Assembly: GCA_036245805.1 (NCBI GenBank)
Contig: BTRK01000006.1
Coordinates: 26,320,365 to 26,384,364 of the forward strand
Length of the DNA: 64,000 nt
Reading direction: 5' to 3'
DNA from: Pristionchus mayeri
Taxonomy: Eukaryota; Nematoda; Chromadorea; Rhabditida; Neodiplogasteridae
Below the pieces are notes generated by a model. It saw only the letters and a list, made by a program, of their open reading frames with translations, was not told the origin of the DNA and made no database searches. The translations under genes and the position numbers were made by a program. The first letter of the stretch is position 1. Every line of letters starts with the position of its first letter. Positions 1 through 11,500 of the stretch are shown piece after piece.

Positions 1-1551
1 ATTAATATAATATATATTATGAGTGGCCCACTGCTGTTCTTACTTGGTCCAGTCCAGTGATGAAAAAGTGACATAGCGAACTCTCGGAGAGGCGCATAAG
101 AATGTCTTAGGGAAACAAAGCGATTAAATTCCCGTTTTTGAATTATGTCAAAATGTCAAAAAGTTAATTTTTCGCAACACTGATATAGCGTTTGAATATT
201 TTATTTAGGGACCACCATCTGCAAATTAAAAAGCTTAAAACCGTGAAAAAGTTGTGCAAAGAGTGCTGTTTCACAATCGCCCGCGAATTCAAATCAACGT
301 TGCAAATTTGTTTTCTGAATGTATTTAAGCAGAAAATACGTGCCCCTCTGCAAATTTCTATTATATTAATGACAATTTCGGATTACGCATAATAACAAAA
401 ATGGAAGAAAAACTGTGGCGGCGAACATGTTTTCCTTCGTGGTTAAATTACGAGCTCAACAGTTTTAATTATCCAATTACCGACCTACGCTGTGCCCCTT
501 TCCATGTGTGTTTGTGTTTTAATTGTTCTTTGTGTTCTAATGAGTAACTGTTGAAAGAATGAAGAAAATCCGTGGCGGCGAAAACTGTTTTCGGCACGTG
601 AGAAAAGATGAGAAATATTACGGTAGATTTTGAAATGTTTGTAGAAAGTACTGTAATTTTTCATTATCGATTGCATTGCTGCAACGACATTTCATCACAG
701 CTGCAAGCCGCAGTACTTTTTTGAAAATATATTTATTGTATTTAAAATTTAAAATTTATCAAATAAATTTATAATATGTTTAATTAAGAAACGAGGATGG
801 GAATGAGAAAATAAATGACTCAGCGAAATTGAGTTGACACACCGTGCCACACGCATCGCACCAATTTCATGCGGGCGGCTTGCACAACAACACGAGGGGC
901 GGGGTTTAGAGTGAACACTTCATGCGAATTCAAATTGAAATTTCATTAAATTCTGCCAACGACATTCTAATTCTGCATCGCCGATAACCTAATAGCCATA
1001 CAAAAATATTTTTTTGGAAGAATTTGAAATTTTGAGTGAAGGACCCTATATTTTATTACTGTGAGAAAATAAACCATTCCGCGCATTTCTCAAGATTACG
1101 CATCGCGAAAATGGGCGGAGCCTGAATTCAATAATCGCGCTTGCGCGTGCGATTTGTGCGCGGCAGTGCAATCTGCGCCAAACTCGTTCTTTCGTGTTGT
1201 TGACACATTTGAAATTAGTCTTACATCGATTTAGATACTATTTTAAACAACGGCTTAGTAAATTGCGTAAATTTCGCGAATGAAAAAAAATCGCTTATCG
1301 AAATTGTAAGTGCGACCCACTGATAAAGCGTTCCGTTAATTAACAATTTGGGCCGATTGGAGGCGGAGCATGCTAAACAGAGAATTGCAAAAGCTGAGCA
1401 TTTGAATCTTACAATAAAGAGTTGCATATAATTGTTCAATACGTGATTCTGAAATATCGTAAGCATATAAATCTAAAGAGGACAACAGCAACCATGAAAA
1501 TCGTTCCTTGTTGTGCCGGAAGGTAGGCAAACACCCCTGATATAGACTCAC
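1..1551. other. Non-coding stretch at window start
   Basis: I see no convincing exon here on either strand. The sequence is AT-rich with short chance reading frames. It most likely belongs to a downstream intron of the minus-strand zinc-finger gene, whose last visible exon ends at 1552 with a good donor. A phrase near 1020-1045 (AAATTTTGAGTGAAGGACCC) recurs with changes near 43205, so at least part is dispersed repeat. Confidence 0.5.
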
Positions 1552-3076
1552 TTTACTTTGACTTCCTTCACATGCTCCACTCCTTCAATCTCTGCCTCGT
1601 TAGCATCGATTCCATTGAAGAGTGCTCCCAGACCAGACAGATACTGCATGGATGCACTGGATAGATGGGCGAAGAGAACTTACGGCAGCCAGGGAAGGAT
1701 CGAGGGTCATTTCATCCTTCTCTTCTCCTTTCTCCTCGTCTTCTTCCTCCACTTTCACCTTCTTCCTGACGCTTCCTTCTACCGTTTCCTCCATGGAAGC
1801 ACTCGCCAGAATGGCAGCCATTGCGCCACTCTCTTCTGCGCATATTGGGGGATATTTTTTTAGGAAGAAAGTACCCGAATGTGAGCCGGACGGACTAATG
1901 TCACTGCTCTCAGTAGGACAGACTCTTTTCTTGCTGAGAACACTATCATCAGCAGAGGATGGAGTTGCAGTCGGAGGGATACCTAAAGCTGGATTATTCA
2001 AGCTAGACTAAGCGAATCAGATAACACATCTTGAAAACTAAAAATCACCGATTTGGCTCGTAATTCCAACTTTTTCACCAGATGACGATATGAATTCCTC
2101 ATTCGCCTCATCTTTCTTCTCTTCGCTCCTGCAGTTACCCAATCTACGCAACTGCGAAACGAGATAATTGCATTGAGAGTACATACGGTGGAATGAGTGA
2201 GGAGCGAATCGTCTCATCCATCAATTCACGCAGTCGAAAGGACGCCTCCGAGTCGTCTTCGAAGACGAACTCAACCCAATAAAGATGAAAGAAGATAAAA
2301 GGGCAGATCTCTCATTAGCATGATGCACAATTCCTCACTCTCATACTAGGGTGACATTTAATTAAAATATACCAGAACTCGATGAATGAATGAATGAACT
2401 CAAAGGCATGGAAAGTTATAACTTTAATAGGAAATCGATAGCTAAGGCCTTTGCGCTCTTTGAGATTTCCAAACAACCTGAACCGTTACTAGAAGGGTTA
2501 CCGATAATTTCTAAACAAGTTCATGTTACTACTGAATAGTTGTACTTGAAGTGTCAGAAACTGCCAATTTCAGGCGAATATCGCAGGTTTCGTTTCAATA
2601 GCGAAATCTAAATAAGCCCAACGATCATTTTATGCCACTCCCTAATAAGGAATGTCCCTTTGTTACAGCTGCATACAGCGCTGTACAGAGAATGATTTTC
2701 GACTTATCATTTTTAAAAGAAATATTTTTAATTGAAATAAGCAGTGATACAAAGGTCGAATAGAATTATGCTCACTGAGGTGTGCTTGCTGCGATGGGAA
2801 CTATGCAAATGCTCCGTCATCTGTGAATTGAGTGCACGCCTGCACCCACAGAGTGGACATTTGAAAGGTAGCCAGTTGACATGCTCAGTTTTCATGTGTA
2901 CCTTAAGGGAAACAACATCATTTAATCACTGAGAACCATGCACCAATCTGTAATACCCACCTCCATTTCATCGATCCCGTTTTTGATAATCCCACATTCG
3001 ACGCACTTCAACCACATCGATTGCCTGCTCATTCGCGATAGAACTCCTGTCAACGGGCCCGTCAGCATCATAGACC
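1552..3076 (-). CDS. C2H2 zinc-finger protein, inner exons only
   Basis: Seven exons join in phase on the minus strand: 3076-2961, 2901-2776, 2269-2187, 2128-2079, 1982-1875, 1835-1684 and 1643-1552; each intron has GT...AG ends. The first two exons encode two adjacent C2H2 fingers, each C-x2-C-x12-H-x4-H (CVEC...HMKTEH and CPLC...HLHSSH); the first is split across the 2961/2901 junction. After the fingers the protein is disordered in character: a Ser/Asp/Glu segment, a Ser/Pro/Thr segment, and a Lys/Glu-rich stretch (RKKVKVEEEDEEKGEEKDE), then an alpha-helical-looking acidic tail (SGLGALFNGIDANEAEIEG). Fingers suggest nucleic-acid binding in the nucleus; I do not recognise the orthologue. 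Neither the start codon nor the stop is in view: the first exon starts with a split codon and the last ends in one. Introns as short as 40 nt fit a nematode. The acceptor at 2270 is the weakest join. Confidence 0.72.
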
Positions 3077-3683
3077 CTACAAGGAAAAACTATGTTGAAT
3101 TATGAAGCAGAAATATCCTTGACGAAGGACCGACTGTCCTATCAAGAAATAAATTTAAAATATTTTCAGACGTTTATTAGACATGTCAAAAAATTATACA
3201 AGTCAAAAACCAAATACAATAAAAACAAAACTTTCTTAAAGTTACCCAATACAATACAATACAATATTTATCTGTTGTCGCTTTCTGGGCGCAGATCAAG
3301 ATGTGGGGCCAAAAAAGGTCGTTCTTCTCATTTCAAGATAGTCATTTGCGGTGTGCTTGTGAGAGGATGTTGGATTGCATTGCATAGGTAGAATCTCACT
3401 ATAGGCCGTAAACAAAGCCTTGCGTGTTCTAGAATCTTCTCTGCTCGAATCCTCCAGACTCGATGATCAATCTTTCAACGAGATGATCGAGCCTAGATTA
3501 TGAATAACCAAACATCTTAGTAGGTCATACCCATCACACGGTGACCACTCCGGCTTGGATGGGGATTCCTTTCTTGATGAGTCGAAGGCGGAAGCGAGGG
3601 GTATTAGGGGAAACCACTCCAAATCAGAGCGAAATGGGAGAGGGACCGCTCGCGACGACTAACAAGGAATGGAAATGAGAAGA

Positions 3684-3910
3684 TGTTACCCAACAAGGAC
3701 GAAATTGGCCCATTATTTTTTGTCCTCCATCGAATAGCCGATGGTTGAATTAGTATATAATGAATGTACAAAAATGTTAAAAATCAATAATAGGCTCAAG
3801 GGAAAGCCGGAAATGATCAGCGTAATCCCGCGCTCTCTCACTTTTGCATACTCTCTCGTACACGCGACGGGATCAGGGTGAGATCAGGGTTTCGTCCTTG
3901 TTGGGTAACT
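3684..3910. mobile_element. TTAA-targeting MITE, copy 1
   Basis: About 227 bp ending in GGGTAACT followed by TTAA. The same sequence occurs at 20000-20597, 39303-39519 and 46068-46291. Termini are imperfect inverted repeats beginning AGTTACCCAACAAGGACGAA; the left end of this copy is slightly degenerate. The TTAA target duplication (see copy 3) points to a piggyBac-like or other TTAA-specific transposase supplied in trans. No coding capacity. Confidence 0.7.
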
Positions 3911-4398
3911 TTAAACAACACAAGACGTTGTATCTATGTGCACAATTGCAGCTGCAATTGTGCACATAGACCTGCGCATGTATATCTGCATGATCAAGGA
4001 TGGTGTAACTGTAGCGAGGTCGCGAACGAGATGGCCATCAATCTGCGACTGCACAAACTTATGGCAAATTATAAACCCAACCAGAACAAAAAAAACATTC
4101 AAAAGACAACCTTGCCGGCGCCGAACAATCAAACTAACAAGGGAGGTGCATACCTTGGGATGAAATTGGGGTATGAGCTGTATACCATTCAAACACGCGT
4201 AAAAATTAGTACGATTCGAATTCTAAAACCCTGCTAAAGTTCATTGTAGCGACCGGGAGAGATCGATAATCGCGTGTAAGAAAATTTCTTTTAAATTTAA
4301 TCAATGTTGTTTTGCACCGTACGGTACAGGTACGGTGTTTCGCTCAAGAACCCCTCGTATGTATCGTACGGTACTTGTCGATTACTTAAAATTAGGGA

Positions 4399-4721
4399 CT
4401 CTGTGATTGCAAAGTAATATTGCGGCAAGTAGTTTGCCCGAAAAGTAAGTTGCCAGCAGCTTTCGCGTAATTTTACTTTTTCGGTCATAAAAAATAAAAC
4501 TTGCTGGCAACTAACTTTTCAATTGTTTAATTTGTAACATTGAAACAATATTGTAACAAACTGACTTTATATTTTTATGTAAGATCAAAGTAAGTTACTG
4601 GTAAGTTGCAAACGAAAAGTAACTAGAAAGTAATATTGTCGTAAGAGGTTTACAATTTTACTAGTAAGTTGCTGGCAACTAACTTTACTACTTGCCGCAA
4701 TATTACTTTGCAATCACAGAG
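4399..4721. mobile_element. 323-bp MITE with CTCTGTGATTGC ends, copy 1
   Basis: Perfect terminal inverted repeats of over 30 bp begin CTCTGTGATTGCAAAGTAAT and continue through a GCGGCAAGTAG motif; the whole element is internally rich in AAGTTGCTGGCAA-like inverted copies. A second copy lies in inverse orientation at 42061-42381 with nearly identical sequence. No target duplication is obvious, so the superfamily is open. It lies in the divergent spacer between the zinc-finger gene and NC2-alpha. Confidence 0.75.
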
Positions 4722-5416
4722 GACCGTGGAGGCCCGTCCTTTCTGCCGTCCATCACATGTCCACACCACGATTAATGGTGTGCCTAGATACTGTACCGTT
4801 TTTACTCTATGTCGTGCTGTGATGTAAGTTTTTTCAACCTTTTATTTATCGATTTTTTGCATGATATTATTATTTTAAGTTAAAATCACATTTACTGTGA
4901 TTTACAGTGAATGAAGAAATGATTTACTTCTATAATTATCTTCTACATTTTTTTCATGAATTTTCAGATCTTGAAAACTAGCTTATATTATTCACTCACT
5001 CAGATATATATCGATATATTCTATCATGGTTATTTGTTAATCGTGTTAGTGGTGGTATTAGCAAAATATTATCTGCGAAGAAATATAGTATTCGAGTTTT
5101 TCGTTTTTAATAATTTTTAAAACATCCGCTGTGCGATGAATGGGAGTATTCGTACAAAGCTTGACCCGGAGCTACACCCTGTCGGACTCAGCTTACTGAA
5201 AGTTCGCTTTTCCTTATAATAAAGGACCTTATTTCAAGTTTCAAGTAATTTTAAAATTTTAATCACTATTGAAGAACTGTTTTTGCAATCTAAAACTGGG
5301 CGATTAACGATCAAATTGGTATTCACGGTTTTTATGTTGCAGTTTGTGTACACCTCTCCGTACTTACGTATTTCCTTTCTTTGCAAAAATAACATTTCGC
5401 ATTCACTCGAGTATAT

Positions 5417-5484
5417 TTTATGCAATTAGCTGATTTTATGCAATTAGCTGATTTTATGCAATTAGCTGATTTTATGCAATTAGC
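5417..5484. repeat. 18-bp tandem repeat, about four copies
   Basis: The unit TTTATGCAATTAGCTGAT is repeated almost perfectly about four times, roughly 110 bp upstream of the first NC2-alpha coding exon. Function unknown; it may simply be a microsatellite-like expansion. Confidence 0.85.
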
Positions 5485-5590
5485 TATTGATCTTATGACC
5501 TAATTTGTGTAAGTATCTCCATTTATTAATATCGCTGACAATGAGAGTATTATTGTTGATCATGGTATTGTGGTACTTCAATTGTAGAAT

Positions 5591-8500
5591 ATGTCTCTTC
5601 TACCGGATGCTACATATGCCATTTCATCAGACGGCCTTCCTCCTCTCCATTCTTCCCAATTGTCACAAATGCAGCACCAATTGGATCCAACCATGCAGTC
5701 GGCAATAACTCAACAGTCCTGTAAGCATTTTTGTTTTATAATGTGTCATAGCACGGCCTTATAAGGCCTTACAAGTAAAAAACAATCCCGTTAGTAAACT
5801 GGAAAATCCGAAATATCGACTAATTATGCTCAAGTAATTAATTATTAAAAGATAATGGCCTTAATGATACCCCATATCATGACCACCATAAGTGGGAACA
5901 CCTGGGACCATAGATCGAATAGTCATGCTGAATGTGAGCAAATAATTTAAAAATTTTAAAAATTTCATTTTTGAGAAAAACGTGGCGCATTCTGAAGATT
6001 CTGATTATTCTTTACGCCCTCTATCCAACGGTGTATCATTTTTCATCTTTTGCTCATCGCCGGCTAAAATAAACGTACCCGCCAATCATAACGTGAAAAT
6101 CGGATTTTGAGACTGCGGCACGTTTTTCTCATCGGCGGCACGTTTTCCCAGAACGGGGAAACGTTTGTATTTATTCATTTTACGGGGCCGATAATGTGAT
6201 GAAGAATATTCAATGTATTTGCTAATGGAGGGTACGTTTCTTGACATGTCGATATCTACATGCTTGTCGATCTATGCCTGGGACTATCCCGTTAGTAAAC
6301 TGGAAAATCCGAAATATCGACTAATTATGCTCAATTAATTAAGTATTAAAAGGTAAGGGCCTTAACAGAGCAATTCTGAGAGAACTTAGATACGTCCGTA
6401 CTGGGATTTTGTTATCTATGTTCGAAATTTGCCCATGGGCTATTTTTTCACGTAGAGTTTGAAAATCGACCTTAGAGAGCCCTCATTTCATGTGGCGCGC
6501 ATCAACGGTGAGGCCGCTTTTTGTAGCTCGTGAACGGCTCTTAGAAACCTTATACAAATATAGTGATTCTGAAAGATCTCTACGAGATAAGCATTTATCC
6601 TGTTGGAGGTGAAAGGCTAGCTCTCCTTTAAAAAAAATTATGGCCGCTTGAAATCGTAAAATGACCCCCTTAAATCAGGGCACGGTCCCTTATTCGTCGA
6701 CATTAGAAAACCTAATCCGCCTAATTTTTCTCGAACGGAAATCGTTCAAACGTGCCTAAATTGACCCTGCCTCAGGAAAATGAGGGTCATTTAAGCTTCA
6801 AATTTTACAGTATTCATACCTCTCCTCTGCGTCTTTTGCCAAATTTCAGTTTGCAATTCACTGCTAAATAGAGAATTGGAGAAAAGGGTCAAGTGGGCGG
6901 AGTTAGGCGGTCCGATTTTCCGAATGTCGACGGGCAAGGTACCGTGTCAGGGTGATGAGCTAGAATGAAATATACTTTTTCATTGAATTCCTAGTCCAAT
7001 TTTACCCCTTTATGCAAAAATAATGAAAATTTCAGATGTCGAATGTTGAAACAATGTCGTTCAAAAAGAGCTGATTGGATGTACAAGAGTAAATCAGTAT
7101 TGCGAAATTTTGCCATTTTCGGTCACACACATGTCGGGTCATTCCAAGGCATGCCTGACTGACCTCTAAAGTACCAAGTTGTATACTTTATTTTGGAGAT
7201 CCCTACACCGGGTCGGCTGCAGGCTGCTCCCAGTTTGATCGCGATTCTAGCGATACATAGACGAAAATAATCCTCCGAGTGACCCCCACTCATTTTTCAA
7301 GCTCTATCGATACATGCAAACCATTTTCTATGAAAGTCAATTTTAACAGTGCTACATTCAATGCCACTTTTCTCAAAAATTTAGGTAAGAGAGCAAATCA
7401 AATTTTCACAGTGGATGCTGCTCATCAAGAGCTTTCGAAAAAGTGGTTTGTGGACATTTTTTTCTTTTTTCGCCATTTTCGTTCATGGTTTGCATGTATC
7501 GATAGAGCTTGAAAAAATATTGGGGGTCACTCCGAGGAGTATTTTCGTCTGTCGCTAGAATCGCAAAAAAAACGCGATCAAAGTGGGAGCAGCCTGCAGC
7601 CGACCCGGTATAGGGAGCTCCAAAATGAAGTATGCAACTTTGTACTTTAGGGAATGATCAAAACTGGTGAGAACACATTTGACGATCTGGCTCCCATTTC
7701 TTAGAATGACGATTCTAGCTTGATTCTCTCGTGAGGGGCGTGATAGAGTGCTGAAATCAACAGATTCAAGAACCAGAAAAATCGAAAAAGTGCGATTTCA
7801 TGGAATTCGGCCGAAAATATATAAAATTGTTGTGGACCGCAAATATCACGCCTCTCATGGGAGAATCGAGCTGAGCATGGGAATGGTGAAATGAGTTCTA
7901 ACCGGTTTTGGCCACCCTGAGGCATGCCTGGGTGACCCCTGAAGTCTTATAGTACACACTTCATTTTGGAGCTCCCTACGTAGGGTCGGATACCGGCATC
8001 ACTCACTTTGAGAGCTGTTTTTTGGCTACGGTGAAAGATAGAGCAAAATTGACCTCTGAGTGACCCCAACTCATTTTTCGAGCTCTATCGATCTATCCAA
8101 ACCATTTTCTATAAAACCCATTTTCAACAGTCGTATACTTAGGGTCAATTTTCTCAAAAATGTAGGTGAAGATGCAGCTCAGCGAGAGCTTTCCGATGAG
8201 TGGTTTACGAAAAATATACTAACACTCCTGTGAGAGTTTCGCCCTTTTAACTTCGTCTGGATCGTTTGAACTTTTTTTTCAACGGATATGTCGATTGAAC
8301 ATTGATCATTTTTAGCCGCTCGATCCGAAAAGTGCGGTGTGAAATGAAATCGTATATGGAAAGGAAAGTTCAACGATCCAGACGCAGTTAAAAGGGAGAA
8401 AATCTCAGGGGAGTGTTCCCATTTTTTTTGTAAACCGCTCATTGGAAAACTCTCGCTGAGCTTCATCTAGTACGACAATTTGAGCTGCATCTTCACCTAC

Positions 8501-11500
8501 ATTTTTGAGAAAATTGACCCTAAGTGTACCACTGTTGAAAATTGTTTTTATAGAAAATAGTTTGGATAGATCGATAGAGCTCGAAAAATGAGTTGGGGTC
8601 ACTCAGAGGTCAATTTTGCTCTATCTTTCACCGTAGCCAAGAAAACAGCTCTCAAAGTGAGTGATGCCGGTATCCGACCCTACGTAGGGAGCTCCAAAAT
8701 GAAGTGTGTACTATAAGACTTCAGGGGTCACCCAGGCGTGCCTCAGGGTGGCCAAAACCGGTTAGAACTCATTCCACTATTTCCTCTCCATTCCCAAGAA
8801 TCGCAATTCTAGCTCGATTCTCTCGTGAATGGCGTGATATAGCCTTTCACTTCCAACCGGAGAAATGCTTATCACGGCCATTCATAGTGGAGAAATTCTC
8901 ACCTCGCTTTTCTTCGGGTGTGCACTTGTGCGACTTTTCCCAAAATGCTAGCGTTTTTTTGCGGGAATTTAAATAATGGGCGGATCAGTTTTCGAAATAT
9001 TTCGTTTCTATTGGGGTGTCCGGAAAGTTCGTATAATGCTTCGGAAAAAAGTCAGTTCGCGATCAAATGCAGTGATTGCGCAATCTGTTTGTCAACAATG
9101 TATTGCATCACTCTGACGTTGAGTAGTGAGAGGATTTAATCAGTCTCCTAGTTGCTACATTGATTCTTGTGATGGACTCCCATCTCTACCTCCGAGCAGT
9201 TTTACTTCATTACTACCGTCTTGGCCGATCCGTGAAGGAGGCCCACTCTGCCCTGGCCCAGTCGGAAGGAGCTGACGCCCCCTCCATACCCTTCTGCTAT
9301 AAGTTGTTCTCCCGCTTCAAGAAAGGGGAGTTTGGTCTCGATGATCAACCCCGCTCTGGACGCCCTCCCTCCCTCGATCAGCCTCTCGTTCTCCGCACAC
9401 TGAAGCGCAAGCCCATGGCCAGTGTGCGTGAGTTGAAGAAGGATACTGGTACTCCCAGATCAACGGTGTCCGATATCCTCCATCGATCTGGGAAGAAGCC
9501 GAAACTCCCACAAGTGATTCCCCATGACCTCTCCCCCGAACAGCTGAAAAATCGTGTTCAAGTCTGTCGGGAATTACTCCATCGCAGATCCAATCTTCGA
9601 TGGGTCAATTCCATCATCGCTACAGATGAGAAGTGGATCACGTACGATAACCCTGCGAGGAGACTGCAATGGGTGGATGCAGATGAGAAGCCCACGCCCG
9701 TCCCGAAGAAGGAAGAGCACGGAAAGAAGGAACTCCTCTGCTTCTTCTTCTCAGTGCTCGGTCCCATCTACTGGGAGATCCTCGCCCCTGGCACCAGCAT
9801 CAATGCCGACCTCTTCTCTGAACAACTGGAAGATGTCGCGATCAGAGTCCCTCCCAGACTCCTGAACCAGGGCAAAATTCTTCTTCTGATGGACAATGCT
9901 CGCCCACATCGAGCGAAGATGACCCAGAAGAAAATGGACGAGCTGAAGATCGAGAGGATTCCCCATCCACCGTATTCCCCGGATCTCTCCCCATGCGACT
10001 ACCACTGCTTCCGCTCTCTCTCTGACTTCTGCAAAGGAAAGAAGTCCAAGAATCGAGATGAAGTTGTGAGGGTTTCGTGAACTGGGCGGTCTCGAAGAAA
10101 CCCGCATTCTGGAAGAGAGGAATCGAGACCCTGCCCAATCGCTGGAGGGAGGTAGTGAGAAAGAAGGGTGCATACATTGGTCACTGATAATTGTAAAGCA
10201 TTGAATAAAAAATAAAAACAAAAAATTATACGAACTTTCCGGAAACCCCAATATGATTTTTAGATCGATGATTTACATTTATTGATCCATTTTTTATTCC
10301 TTTTAAATATAAATAATTCAGTGTTAGGTATATCAATACATCTTCATCTGGGGTGGTGCCAAACCTATTATTCCGAGACTTCCGGGGGTGTTTTTCCCGG
10401 AGATAAATATTAATATTAAAATTTAATTAAAATAGCGAAATTATTAAACAAAAGCGGCTAAATTTGCTCTCGAATTTCGAGAGAGAAGCGAGGCGGTCAC
10501 GCGTCGCGACGCTTGAAAACTACTACAAACTACATTCTACCCTCCGTGATCTGAGTCTCACACGGAATCTAGAGCCGTATTTAGTTTCCGGAAAAGTGCC
10601 CTGGAAGGGAACGACTAGAGGGCCGTGGCTTATTTCGTCGAGATCTTTCAGAATCCCTATATTTGTATGAGATCTCGAAGAGCCGTTCACGAGCTACAAA
10701 AACTGGCCTCACCGATGAGGCGCGCCTGCATTTCTACCCCTCCCGCTCACCCTGCATCTCTAGCCACGCCTAAATATATCACCGGCTTATAGCCTAAGCG
10801 GTAAGCAACGTTACGGTCTCCCCGCTTCGTGGGGAGACCCTAACGTTGCTTACTGGGCGACCCGCTTCGCGGATCGCCAATTATGATAAGTAAAGGACTG
10901 CTCTGTCTGCAGACCCCGCTTATCTGGCGCTCTCGCCGTATTTCGCAAGTACAAGCAAGCAAGGTGCGTAGGAAGAGCGGGAGGGGTAGAAACGCAGAGG
11001 AAAAGTGGGCGGAGCCTCGGGTCCCTCAAATAAAGAAGTGCTATACTTTTAGTCCCAATACTTTTAACCGATACTGTATGCCGTTTTATATTTAACACAT
11101 GTATCACGAGTCAGTGGATGAAAAATTACCACCCCGGGAACATTTTCAAAAAAAATGTTCCTGATTTCACCCATATTATAGTTTTTGAATATCTTAGACA
11201 CAAGTTTTCGAAAAATATGGGTCATAGGTCCCAGAGCCGGCTTTTATGAATTTTCCGGTTTTGCACCCGGCTACGCTGTATTTCAGCTCACAGACGAGCT
11301 AGAGAGATGGCACTGGGCTCAAAATGTTCGGAAAATTATTTCCAGAAACTTTTCTCTTGAAAGTATTTTTGAAAACTCGGAAAGAAAAACGTTATGCCCA
11401 AAAAATCGTTTTTCTATGCAGAAAACAATTTTTTTCCCTACCTAGAGGTGGCCTTGTCATGGATTTTCTTTTCAAAAATAGTAAGTAGAAGTCATTAGGT

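Larger units (their letters stand above)
8873..10627. mobile_element. CACGGC-end element X, copy 1, split by a mariner
   Basis: Starts CACGGCCATTCATAG and ends ACTAGAGGGCCGTG, flanked by the 6-bp direct repeat GCTTAT (8867-8872 and 10628-10633). A related unfilled site, AATGCTTATCTCGTCGAGAT, is at 31964, which supports the 6-bp duplication. Removing the mariner at 9011-10251 leaves about 0.5 kb, whose two halves match copy 2 (22082-23526) in reverse orientation. No coding capacity of its own. Confidence 0.8.

Noticed and set aside
1600..2011. 129- and 101-codon plus-strand frames at 1.55-2.0 kb
   Set aside because: Antisense shadows of zinc-finger gene exons, which have consistent phases and splice sites on the minus strand.
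5417..5484. Possible CRISPR array
   Set aside because: 18-bp units are directly abutting with no spacers, in a eukaryotic genome; simple tandem repeat.
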